Origin: Fulverythrobacter ferritrahens
Lineage (GTDB): Bacteria > Pseudomonadota > Alphaproteobacteria > Sphingomonadales > Sphingomonadaceae
NCBI RefSeq assembly: GCF_020539485.1
Contig: NZ_JACDXU010000002.1
Location: 744,001-808,000 of the forward strand
Direction: 5' to 3'
Length of the DNA: 64,000 bases
In this document: one piece after another, positions 52,701 through 61,587 of the stretch
Layout of the letters: each line of letters starts with the position of its first letter
How positions within the stretch are numbered: position 1 is the stretch's first letter
Notes under the pieces: model-generated
What the model was told of the DNA's origin: nothing
What the model saw: the letters and a program-made list of their open reading frames with translations, nothing else
The model's database searches: none
Position numbers and translations under genes: made by a program

Positions 52701-55694
52701 GCGGGCATAGTCATCAATGCCTATTTTGATGTCGCAGCAGCAGTTGGTGAACCACTTGGCGGCAGTGATCCGGCTTACGATGCGTTGCTGGCTGATCTTG
52801 CCCAGGCCCAGACCGCCGCAATCGCTGCGCATAACGCAAATACCGCCGCACAGGCCGCGCTCACCGCGGCGATTGCCGCGGCTAGCCAGTTGCGCGCCGA
52901 TGCCGATCAGGCCCAGCTAGATGCTGACGCGGCGCTTGCCTATGCCGATCAGCTGGCGGCGGAATTTGAAACCAGCCCGCAGGAACTGCAAGCCGCACAG
53001 GACGCCTATGACGCGGCTCGGGCAGCTGCCGATGCGGTGCAGGCGACGGCGGACCAGGCCGCTGCCGACGCAGTTGCGGCGCAGGGTCTTGCCGATGCGG
53101 CCCAGGCCGACGCCGATGCCGATCTGGCCGAGGTCATGGCCGCGCAGGCCACGGCAGATCAGGCGGCTTCCGATGCTGTTGAGGCACAGGAAGATGCCGA
53201 TGCCGCGCAAGTCGTCGCCGATGCCGCGCTGGCCAGCGCCCAGCAGCTCGACGCTTCGATCGCCGACCCGGCGGCTATAGAGATCGCTTACGCCGCCGCA
53301 GCGGAGGCGCGGGCCGATGCCGACGCAGCGCAGGAAGTTGCGGACCAGCTGCGTCACGATGCGAATGTGGCGCAGACGAAGGCCGATGCCGCCTATGCGG
53401 CGGCGCAGGCCGGGTCGGCTGACGGAATCCTCGATAATTTCGAGCTTTTCGATCTGTCTCAATTGGGTGCCAAGTCGGCGACCTACAATTCCTATGACAA
53501 GCTTGGCCGCGTGACGCAGCGGATCGATGCGGAAGGCTATGTCGAGACTTCGGCTTATGACGCGTTCGGGCAACGGGTCACGTTCAGCCGTTATGAGCTG
53601 AGCATTTACGGTTCCTATGGTGGCCAGACCGGCGAGATCCAGGAAGCCTCCGCAAATGTTGCTTCGCTCCAGAAGGCTGCCGATGACCTTGCGGCTCTAG
53701 CTGGCACTCGCGCCGCGCAAGCCGCGACCGACCATGCGACCTATCTTTCTCTTGCTAACATCGCCCAATCGCTTCGTGCCACTGCGAATACGAAGCTGAG
53801 TACGGCGAACACCCTGCAGCAAGAGGCAAATACAAAGGCGGCCAATCTTGCTCCGCAGATCAATGCGGCTTTCCAGGACTATTTCGTTCAGCTCGCGGCC
53901 CTGCTGCCAAACCTGCATCAGAATGCGCTCAACGCTCAGCAGGAAATGGAAACCTGGTATAACAGCCTTACACCGGAGCAATTGGCCAACCCCAATATCG
54001 GGCCAGTTGCGCAAGCTTATCAATCCCAGGTCGATCAGGCGTGGGCCGACTACAACGCTGCCAATGCCGTTCTGAACAATCAGGCCAATTACTCGCCTGG
54101 GGATTATCTGCCGTCGTTCGGAACTTCTATCACGGCGACTTACGACAGCCTCAACCAGCAGGTTTCTGCTGCTCAAACGGCTGCCAGCAATGCCATGGTG
54201 GCCTATGTCACCGCTGACGGGCTTGCCGACAATGCAGAGGCTTCTGCCAGCGCCGCACTGGCCGCTGCCAACCAGTCGCAGGCAGCAGCGAACAGCGCCC
54301 AGGCTCAGGCAAATACCGCGCAGAATACTGCCAATGCGGCACTGGCCAACCTGCAGCAATTGCAGGCCGCCCAGTTCAACGGAACGACGCCGCTGCCGTC
54401 ATTCGCATTGGGCCAGCTCGGTGATGCGGCAACGACCAGTCTTGAATACGACAATCGCGGCAAGCTGACCAGGTCGACCGATGCCGAGGGCTTTTCAGAG
54501 CTGCATACCTACGATGCGTTCGGCCGGCAGGTGGCCTCGATCGCCAAGTCCAACACGGCGAACAAGGCCAGCGCAGGTGGCACGACCGGCTACACCTATG
54601 ACAAGCGCGGGCTTTTGCTGAGCGAAACTCGTCCCGCAAGCTCGGGCAGGACTGAATATGAATATGACGGGCTCGGCAACGTCAGGCGCAAGATAGAAGC
54701 GGCGGGTTTCGCCGAGGCGCGCACGACCGATTACGTTTACAACAAGCTCAGCCGGTTGACCCAGACTATCGGCGATGCGCGCACGGTGCTCGATCAGAAC
54801 GGGCATGTCGCGCTCAACGGGAATTTCTCGCCGACGGAATATGTCGCCTACGATGCCAACGGCAATGTGACGAGAACGGTGGACGCTGCCGGCAATCGCA
54901 CGGTGTTTTTCTACGATAAACTCAATCGCAAGACTCACGAGATCAACGCGGTTGGTGCCCACACTGTCTATACATATGACTCTAATGGCAATGTGAAGAC
55001 CATTTCCGTCTATGAAGGGAACGGTACGCAGCCTGCGGATGGCGGGGCTGACACGCTGGCACCTGGACCCGTCGGGAGCGTCCGCCAGACCGGCTTCGAG
55101 TATGACAGCTTGGGGCAGATGACCAGCAGCAAGGTCCTGCTGCCGAGCGGTTACAAGACCGGCGTCTGGAACGGCTCCTCATGGAGCAACGCGACCACTA
55201 CCGAGCTCGTTACCAAGCATGAGTACGATTATCTCGGCAATGTGGTGAAGCTGACCGATCCGGAGAATAACAGCACTTTCAGCTATTATGACGGGTTGGG
55301 GCGCAAGATCGCGCAAGTCGACGGAGAAGGTTATCTCACCAGCTGGTCCTACGATGCGGATGGTAATGTGGCGAGCGAGCGGCGTTTCGCAACACGCTTT
55401 ACCGGGACGCCGGTCAAAACCAGTCCTCCAGTCCTTCTTCCCAATGCTGAAGATCGGGTGACGCTTTACACCTATGACGAGAATGGAAATCGACTGACTG
55501 AAAAGCGGCTGGGTGTGGCCGTTTTCAATGGCGTCGATGGCGTTCTGACGGTCGATGCAATGATCCATTATGAATATAACGGGCTCGGCCAGGTCATCAA
55601 GAAGACAGAGGCAACCGGCGATGCAACCGGTTACTATTATGATGCTGCCGGTCGGCTGTGGAAAGAACGGCGCCAGCAATTCACCGACTTCTAG
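46716..55694 (+). CDS. Giant YD-repeat/RHS protein, part 1 (ends at in-frame TAG)
   Basis: 2,992 residues from the ATG at 46716, with GAGGGG five bases upstream. It starts MVAIFTGLGAGFTRGSGNLL then GDSVSVNAASGNLLISHQDE and GRGPDATISRTYNSL, the usual N-terminus of cyanobacterial/proteobacterial YD proteins. Dozens of YD repeats follow (for example RYDYDANGNTRLLTDPTGRT), which build the RHS beta-shell that encloses a C-terminal domain. Two long Ala-rich insertions (about 50410-53440 and 53640-54400) interrupt the repeats. The frame stops at TAG 55692-55694 inside a repeat (QQFTDF-stop-GNQVSPEILYGY) and continues in frame to 60992. No signal peptide is obvious. Confidence 0.9.
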   Translation: MVAIFTGLGAGFTRGSGNLLGGAGQLGSALLGRSGDSVSVNAASGNLLISHQDEFLIGRGPDATISRTYNSLQDAADGDNGDHWQQSTTRRVFGLTGTLNAAGSTISRLTADGSVIVYGWDAGRNAYVTKDGAGAFDVLIKSGGEWVWTDGDSQAKEYYEGAQASGEYRIRSAADTDGNALTFTYVAGSDKLDKVTTADGSWTQYGWSGNAVTVVATGYTDLATQTDKTLTRVRYGYDGQGRLESVTTDLTPGDNSVVDANGYVTTYTYEGTTNRIASISQTDGALLAVTYDGAGRVLTLTQTVGSGVTRLTTLAYGATYTEVTGPDGQVARLDYDGQNRLTQLTAPPATAGASGQAVQFTYDADGNLDTVTDGNGKVTRYDYDANGNTRLLTDPTGRTVTRIYDENNRLITEKSVGSDESGANVTHYAQYAYDAEGHLRFTVDAAGRVTEYRYSAAGQLVRTISYAEHSHATGAAGISSVEMEAWVASLADCSSVRIAENTYDARGNLVLSQAFGIADSLGNPLTGEGVTTAHYVYDQAGNLLESWREGEAHETFLYDGMGRLYSSTDRNGGTTTITFIGGGTTTTVTTAAGLTTTSVYNKAGELISLTESGAGTTAGTATYEYDAAGRLRVIANASGRSNYIYYDKAGRKVATANGRGEITEYRYDAAGRLAATIAYATALAGANKAAFENPASTADFASLRPASGLADVWTWTVYDDAGRVIQAIDNNGGALTNEYDSSGRLVKSIAWYNTLSGAQLNTLRTALPAAPVLPAAHARDVVARSFYNAAGQQVGMLDGEGHLTETIYDSAGLAVETIAYATPAKPADRANGTFETLRAYVAGSSTVDRVSYSVYDGQGLVRFAINAQGGVVGYSYDAAGRLVSATAYAAELDLGALPDRSFDAVKAAVTANAADRTSRTVYDAAGREAYMVDAEGGVTAFSYDVAGRVTKVVAFDNLYSSGVTLSALDSWAANSAQANDTANRVTRNWYDARGEVIYSLDAENFVTGYTYDQDGRVLSTTRYGGPRVTVSDSTTLGQLVPLLAGTPTATAITVSQTYDDAGRVLTTTDGEGYVTRNTYNALGQLTDVYVADGTADQVRTHYEYDGAGRVKRQFFAYGEAEAISVQFTYDGLGNQTSVTDANGNTTSFTYDKLGRVLTSTNALNGVTTYVYDTFGKAVKATDPLGKATYSYYDNLGRLVATRDANGYVTVTRYNRFDEALETARFSVALTGTGETGVAILNPADMAAPSGDLLALYNQLQAAANVLDAPATAAEAAAAQAQAAAAAALAYAQNLPTAADVQAAYDAAAQAQAAADAAQAAADQAAAAATVATAAVSPFQNAANASQANADALQAAADQAAAVAAQAQMDADAAQAAADAALDHLQALQGPDPAEVQAAYDAAAALQTAAESLQASADQEAASAASAQAAAVSAQNAAAAAATTAAQKQTAYDNAVTAAASALAAYNTASQQAADALAAANAATTAYNNAAAAVTSQQTTVNNLANQLSANAVKQAYTNPIPPLQAYSSSLQATVNDLQAQITVATASMSSLPPEGQYYYYLQYIQPLLDQQQAYSSAKSAVDNEIASLQTGNPLSASGKSYINTYRGFTAQQISDYQTLQANYDAAVATLATRQSQKASAQTAMNNAVTLSNQKAAAKTTALNAKNAADAAVVTANTALQTANTAATQAQNAANAAQSTANDAAATAASAQAAADTAQADADQALANADLLASGGNPEVQAAYDVATQAQQNATALDAQADAAETVRSQKQADANSAAAAAAAADALVNDLQGQVANYSGGGAVSFEAERTAALAGVSSWINARGNWLNNADDITGILDNGTSGLLLSELRNYGSVYSTEENYVDDLNGTYRAAYINEYYANLTWRANNLGADRSAALADRLTWLAAREQDLKNWIDGYAGISGLGANPTQTTNKLKLLWVQVRAAIYDITHNTYSTGWPTNTSAINSFYSSGRNNTSFVPSGISGTTTQTSTYRAGIVINAYFDVAAAVGEPLGGSDPAYDALLADLAQAQTAAIAAHNANTAAQAALTAAIAAASQLRADADQAQLDADAALAYADQLAAEFETSPQELQAAQDAYDAARAAADAVQATADQAAADAVAAQGLADAAQADADADLAEVMAAQATADQAASDAVEAQEDADAAQVVADAALASAQQLDASIADPAAIEIAYAAAAEARADADAAQEVADQLRHDANVAQTKADAAYAAAQAGSADGILDNFELFDLSQLGAKSATYNSYDKLGRVTQRIDAEGYVETSAYDAFGQRVTFSRYELSIYGSYGGQTGEIQEASANVASLQKAADDLAALAGTRAAQAATDHATYLSLANIAQSLRATANTKLSTANTLQQEANTKAANLAPQINAAFQDYFVQLAALLPNLHQNALNAQQEMETWYNSLTPEQLANPNIGPVAQAYQSQVDQAWADYNAANAVLNNQANYSPGDYLPSFGTSITATYDSLNQQVSAAQTAASNAMVAYVTADGLADNAEASASAALAAANQSQAAANSAQAQANTAQNTANAALANLQQLQAAQFNGTTPLPSFALGQLGDAATTSLEYDNRGKLTRSTDAEGFSELHTYDAFGRQVASIAKSNTANKASAGGTTGYTYDKRGLLLSETRPASSGRTEYEYDGLGNVRRKIEAAGFAEARTTDYVYNKLSRLTQTIGDARTVLDQNGHVALNGNFSPTEYVAYDANGNVTRTVDAAGNRTVFFYDKLNRKTHEINAVGAHTVYTYDSNGNVKTISVYEGNGTQPADGGADTLAPGPVGSVRQTGFEYDSLGQMTSSKVLLPSGYKTGVWNGSSWSNATTTELVTKHEYDYLGNVVKLTDPENNSTFSYYDGLGRKIAQVDGEGYLTSWSYDADGNVASERRFATRFTGTPVKTSPPVLLPNAEDRVTLYTYDENGNRLTEKRLGVAVFNGVDGVLTVDAMIHYEYNGLGQVIKKTEATGDATGYYYDAAGRLWKERRQQFTDF
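50410..53440 (+). repeat. Ala-rich helical insertion with degenerate internal repeats
   Basis: About 1,010 residues dominated by Ala, Gln and Asp (AAADAAQAAADQAAA type), predicted helical or coiled coil, replacing YD repeats. At least five units share a start like VQAAYDAAAQAQ: at 50613, 50898, 51930, about 52980 and about 53270. The first two share 23 identical bases (50613-50635 and 50898-50920), showing recent duplication. The middle (52130-52780) is a non-repetitive island with aromatic residues (NARGNWLNNADDITGILDNG). Confidence 0.75.
53640..54400 (+). repeat. Second Ala-rich helical insertion
   Basis: About 250 residues, from GEIQEASANVASLQKAADDL to AQNTANAALANLQQLQAAQF, between YD repeats that end near RYELSIYGSY and resume at GQLGDAATTSLEYDNRGKLT. 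It is less repetitive than the first insertion and contains a tyrosine/proline-rich centre (YNSLTPEQLANPNIGPVAQA). Confidence 0.65.
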
Positions 55695-58600
55695 GGCAAC
55701 CAGGTCTCGCCGGAAATTCTCTACGGCTATAATGCGCTGGGGGATCTGGTACAGACGACGCAGGCAGGCCTAGGTGATACCGCTGCACGGGTTACCCAAT
55801 ACACCTATGGAGCGGGCGGCCTGCTCGATACGGTCACCGATGCCGAGGGGAATGTTCACCACTATTTCTATGACGATCGCGGCAATGTAATCCGCGATCA
55901 GTATTTCCGCGCCGGATCGGGGGGCGGACAGGGCACGCTTGAAGCGGTACTCAGAAAATATGACGAACTTGGCCGGGTGGTCGAACAGAAGGTCGCGGCA
56001 TGGATCAATAATGCCTGGCAGCCGGGCGACGTCAGCAGGACCGAATATAACGCCTTCGGTGACCTTGTGCGCAGCGGCATTAACGGAGCGTGGCAGCAGG
56101 AAAACAAATATGACGCGGCCGGTCGGATGTGGGCATCCAATTCCGGTGACGGGATCTGGAAATATTTCGGCTATGACAAGAACGGCAACCAGACCATCGC
56201 GATTATCAGCGCCGGCGCCGATCTGGGCGGCAAGACCTTCAACCAGGCGAGGGCGCTGATCGGCGATGCCAATGTCAATGCGACCTATACCGTTTATGAT
56301 GGTCGTAATCTGGCGGTCCGTATCATCGAGGAAGGGCGCGAATATGTGGAGAGCGATACCGGTAATTCGGTTATAGCTGCGCTCACCACCTATCGGACAT
56401 ATAATGCCTTCGGCGATGTCGCGAGCGAGACTAACACCGCTGACGCCAAAATCACCTATATCTACAACACGATGGGGCGGATGATCCGTTCGGAAGGTCC
56501 GGCGGTCAAGATCACGCTCGAGAGTGGCGCCACCAAATGGGTAAAGCCTGCCGAGGATTTCTATTACGATGTGGCGGGGCGCCTCGTCGCCAAGCGTGAT
56601 GCCAATGGCAGCTACGCGGCTGGCGGCGCAAATGCAGCCTCCGCCGTTTCCAAGCTCGCCGACAAAGGCAATCTCACGCGCCTGACCCTGCTCGCAGGAA
56701 CCGGTTATGGCGGAAGCCAGGCGCTCGTCACTGAAGAAATTCGTGCTGATGGCGGCAGAACGCGTACCGGATATGATATCCATGGCGATGCGCGCGTAGT
56801 GAATGTGCTGTTCGACGGGAACGGTTCAAGCTCCGGCGATATCTGGCTTGAGACCGATCAGACTTTCGACAAACTCGGACGCCTCATTGAACGCAGGGAG
56901 TTGCGCCAGAAATATTCCGCCGGAACCCAGGCGCTTTATACGACCGACGACTTCTTCGACAGCTATGCATATGATTTGCTGGGGCAGCAGATCAGGCACG
57001 GCAATAGCCACTATAGCACCTATGACACGGGAACCGGTCGCTATCTGAACGGCAACATAGAAACGACCGATTACGATCTGCAGGGTCGGGTTGTTTCGAC
57101 ACGGGCCTTCGGCGGCGACGTCACGACCTACGCTTACAGCTGGGATATAGCCATTGCTGCGGGCGGGATCGGTTACACGGCACCGGGCGGCTGGAGCAAG
57201 GTCACCACCTATGCCAACTCAAAGACGCTCACTGAAAAGACCGATATCTTTGGCCGGGCTACCTACAAGAAGGATCTGGGCGACCACGAAACCAGCTACA
57301 CCTATGATCTGGCGGGGCGCCTGACCAAGTCGCAGATCGGATCGACCAGCTACAATTACGAATATTACAACACCGGGCAGGTCCACAAGGCATTCACCAC
57401 CGCCCCGAACTGGACCTATTACACCAGCGCGAGCGGCAGCGGCAGTACCGCGACGAAACAGGATTTCTCGAGCACAGCCACCCAAAGCGCCGTCTACACC
57501 TATGACGAGGCCGGCAATCGGCTGACCGAATATGGCGAGCTCAAGAGTGGCGGCACGACGGTGGTGTGGAAGGATCACACCGCAACCTATGATGCGCTTG
57601 GCCGCCTGACTTCCGACACAATGCGACCGACCAGCGTCCAGCCGAAGGCCAGCGTCGTATTCGGCTATGACGCTAACGGCAATGTGATGATGAAGAGCTC
57701 CACCTATCGCTACATGAACGCGGAGGGAGGCTTCAATACTGGCGATGTCACACGGACGGCTTGGTATCGCTATGATTCCATGAACCGGGTGGTGATCAAT
57801 AATGGCGATCTCAGCGGTGGGCAGATCATCCTGGGCACACCGGTGAGCAAGGATTTCGTTGGAGATCCCTCGCAGGCTATAACTTATAACAAGGCAGGCC
57901 AGAGAACTTCCGTTTCAAATAATCTATATTATGAACATTATCTCCAGCCCGCTTCCGTGCAGCCTTATGGTGATTTCGGAGGTGGGCTGGTTACTTATAC
58001 GGCGGCCGAAACAGAGCGATATGAATATGATGGCGCTGGCCGCCTGAGCAAGATCAATGTCGCAGGGCACGCTCTCAGCGAATATGCCTATATGGTGGCC
58101 GGCATTGATGCCGCGACACGCAATGAGCCCACGCCCCCGGCTCAGGACTTCGTCGTCTCTACGGGGGAAGTACGCCGTGCGGCTTTCTCATACGATGCGC
58201 TCGGTCGGCAAACCGGACAAAACACCTATGGAAGCGATGGGACGACTGTCGTTCACAACGCCAGCACCAATTATAATTCCGAGAACGGCCGGATTGAGGC
58301 GACCTTTATTTCGACGAAGAAAGACGATGGTAAAACCTACACTCAGTCGGTCACTAACTATTATGGTTCTGGCTCCAGCTATGCGCTCGGTGCGGTTACC
58401 TCTTCCACCGGCAGCAACAGCGTAAACGGTCAGTCTGCAACAAGCTCAACCACTACGAACACGTTCGAATGGTGGGATGGCGCGGTGCAGAAAACCATCC
58501 AATATGTTGAAGATAGCAAGAACTGGACGACTACTTTCAATTACAATGGTCTTGGCCAGCTGATCAACGCACACATTGCCGATGGCCAGCCGCGCGACGT

Positions 58601-60992
58601 CTATTTCACGCTTGATGAGGTCGGCCAGATCATCCGGCGTGACGAGACCAGGTCGAGCAGTGCGCCGGCCGCGCAGACCGGCAGTCCACACGAGCTGTGG
58701 TATCGCCTGGGCGACCGGGAGATCGGCTATGTTGGCAATAATGGAGGGACAAACCCGACCCTGCTGACGTCGCTTGCCCAGCAGCAGGCGGCGGGCGGGC
58801 CCGGCACGTTCCGCGGCGGATCGACCAACCCCCAGTCAAGCATCGGCTTTGCCCAGGCGCTGGACCCCATCAATCTGCACGAACAAGGCAGCGTTGCAGG
58901 AAGCTGGACCGTCAAGGCTGGCGACACACTGCAGTCGATCGCGCAGAAGCTCTATGGCGATGCCTCGCTGTGGTACAAGATCGCCGAGGTCAACGGGCTG
59001 TCGAGCGGCAGCAGCCTTATCGCTGGGCAGCAACTCACTCTCCCATCCGGGGTTCTGCGCAACACCTACACGGCGGACAGCTTCCGTCCCTACGATCCAG
59101 CGCAGGCGATCGGCGATCTTTCGCCCAGCACACCTAAGCCGCCGAAGAAGAACAATTGCGGGATGTTCGGGCAGATCCTGCTCGCTGCCATTGCGATTGG
59201 GATATCGGTTTGGTTGGGGCCGGAGATGATCGGCTTCTTCCAGGGGGCCTTTGCCAGCAGCGTGGTAGGGGGCGTGGTTGGCGGAGTCCTTACGGGTGCG
59301 GCAGGTTCTATCGTCAGCCAGACCGTTGGTGTCATCAGTGGAATTCAGGACAGTTTTAGTTGGAAGTCCGTTGGCCTCGCGGCCATCGCGGGCGGCATTG
59401 GCGGTGGATTGCAAGGTACGGGCTTGTTCGGAGAAACGGTCGGCAAGAGCTTTACGCCCGGCAAGATCGGCATCCAAAGCGGGCTTGTGGATGCCGCGGT
59501 CCGCGGTGCCGCGCAAAACGCGATCACTCAGGGCATCGCTGTGGCGACACGCCTGCAGAGCAACTTCGATTGGGCCGGGGTCGCGGCTGGCGGAGTCGGT
59601 GCCGGGGTTGGCCACTGGGTGGGTGGAGGGCTCCCGTCTCTCCGGGACAACGCCAGTCTCAGCAATATCGGGCGCCAATTTGGAACAAGCGCTGCAACCC
59701 AATTGGCGAGCGCTGCTACACGCTCAGCCATTAAGGGAGAAAGCTTCGCCGACAATTTCGTAGCCGCGCTGCCCGATGTGATCGGTGGCACTCTTGGGAG
59801 TCTCGTTGCTAGCGAGATCGCTGGACGTGGCCATGCGGATATTGTCGAATCGATTGATCCACCGACCGTGCAGCCCCCAGCCAATATCAATGGCGGGCAG
59901 GTTAGCAAAAATGGCTACATAGTAGTTACGCCAAGGCGTTCCAGTATCTTTGATTATGTCGATTATTTTCCTCAGATCACAGCCATATTGATTTCGTTTG
60001 ATATACAACGGGGCGGGATAGAATACGCAGCAAATCGACAGCATCAGCGGATCGTCCGGAATCTTGCAGATCAGTATAAGGCAACAATTTCCTCTGGGTT
60101 GCTTCCGCAGGGACCATTGACCGCCGATGGCCTAACCCCGCAACCGGTGGGCAGCATGGAAGTCGCTGCATCACTGATTGAACTGAGGGGGTGGCGTGCG
60201 CGAGCTTATGAGATCTACAAAGGCGGATACGTGGAGAATGGCATCCATACGTCCTATAGTGAGAGCTATTACAAAGACATTGTAAGGGGCTACGATCTGA
60301 ACGAAGCTCTCATTCACCGGTGGAATTCCATCGCCGATGATGAGGTAAACAAGCTGTTGTTCGTAGCCGTTGGTGCTCCCGCCCTGGTAGCGGGAAGCGC
60401 TGTTGCGGCTCCAGCTGCAGGGGCATATGCGGTGTCCTTGGGCGGCGGAGGCATGGCCTATTATGGTACGAGCTTTGCCGTTGGTAGCTTGACGAGCGGT
60501 GGGTTCGAATACGCCAAGAACGAGGTATTCGGGCTTGAGCATACAACGGGCGGCTATGTCGGCTCCATGCTGAGCGGTGGAATCGGCGGGACTGGATTGA
60601 AGGTCTTGGGTGCTGGTGGGACTCCAGCTTTAGTGAATGACACTCTTACAGGCGGTGTATTATCTGGCGGTGGAGAGGCATTTGGTCAATACATTAATCT
60701 GAAGCTAGGTAATATATCAAATATAGATGAAGAGAGTATCGTTATCTCATCATTTATTGGTGCCGCGAGCTCTGGAGGCGTGGGTGACGTGCGGATCAAT
60801 GGATTGAATGCTGGCAGAAACAGCAGCCTCTCAATTTACAAGGGCCTGCAAACTCGGATGAGCAACGGCAGCATCAGCCAGTTCGGGATGCGTTACGGCA
60901 TTATGGGCGGCATTGCTGAGGGAATTAAGGGGGTGGGCCAAGGCGCAGCTGATTCGATTTATTCTGGCATCTATGAGGACGCTAACAGATGA
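55695..60992 (+). pseudogene. Giant YD-repeat/RHS protein, part 2 (after the in-frame TAG)
   Basis: 1,765 codons in the same frame as part 1, starting GNQVSPEILYGYNALGDLVQ. YD repeats continue to about 58700. A LysM domain (58902-59048, WTVKAGDTLQSIAQKLYGDA) follows, then a Gly/Ala-rich membrane-like block (ILLAAIAIGISVWLGPEMIG, VVGGVVGGVLTGAAGSIVSQ) as found before toxin tips of polymorphic RHS proteins, and an unrecognised C-terminal region of about 370 residues (from HADIVESIDPP to YEDANR) with lower GC near 60690-60760. An independent start is possible only at the GTG 55977. No immunity gene follows. One base change would restore a 4,758-residue protein. Confidence 0.8.
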
Positions 60993-61170
60993 GTTGGCCG
61001 CCTCGTGCCGCTGGAACTCGGTTACTTCGTCCGATAGCGAGTAGAGCGCCGAAGCATCAGGATCTTGAGCATAAGAACCGGGGCGAACGGTGCCTGGCCG
61101 CCCTTGCCGCGAACACTACGACGAAGCGCCTGCGCCCACGGTCCGTGGAAAGACTTAGAGGTCCACAACC
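60993..61170 (-). mobile_element. IS5-family transposase N-terminal remnant
   Basis: Read on the minus strand, WAQALRRSVRGKGGQAPFAP then VLMLKILML, and in the next frame ALYSLSDEVTEFQRHEAA, is the N-terminal part of an IS5-type DDE transposase (GGQAPFAPVLMLKILMLQALY... in intact copies). A frameshift lies at about 61045-61050. The similarity ends at the stop of the RHS gene. No terminal inverted repeats were found, so the ends are approximate. Confidence 0.7.
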
Positions 61171-61587
61171 CCCGGTAATGGCGCCAGCGGATCACCCGCA
61201 CTCAGAGCCCGAAAGATCAAAGAAGCCGGGCTGTCCTGCCATCACTGCCTCCGCTCATCGCGAATGCCGGTGAATCACGCCAAGCGGCCGTCAGACGGCA
61301 GCTTTTCCAAGTGTCCGGCTGTCGCAACACTGGGTGCCGATGGCGATCGGATCACCGCGGAGATGGAGTCCCTCCTCCTCCTTACGCTGCGCGCGATTAT
61401 GACATTCATCTGGGCAAGAAGACCAGACGTTCCAGTACGCCGATCGTCCGTTTTTCTTTCCCCGCATCGGCAGATCCGGCCTCCCCTTGTCTTGCTCCGT
61501 AAGAGTTCTGGAAAGGACAACCCAGCCGGAAAAACGGGCGCCGGAGAGAATGCCGGCGCCGTTTGTAAATGGCATTGCGGAACCGAT
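61171..61587. other. Non-coding stretch between IS remnant and G8 gene
   Basis: 417 bp with only shadow-quality frames; the sole supported element is the terminator at 61530-61560. No immunity-protein-like gene was seen on either strand. Confidence 0.5.
61530..61560 (-). terminator. Rho-independent terminator of the G8-domain gene
   Basis: GGCGCCGG (61537-61544) and CCGGCGCC (61553-61560) form a perfect 8-bp stem with an 8-base loop. On the minus strand it is followed closely by GTTTTT, 28 bases after the gene's stop. Confidence 0.8.

Noticed and set aside
50410-53440. Ala-rich region as a non-coding or artefactual low-complexity tract
   Set aside because: The frame is unbroken for 3 kb, non-repetitive aromatic islands occur within it, and YD repeats continue in frame on both sides.
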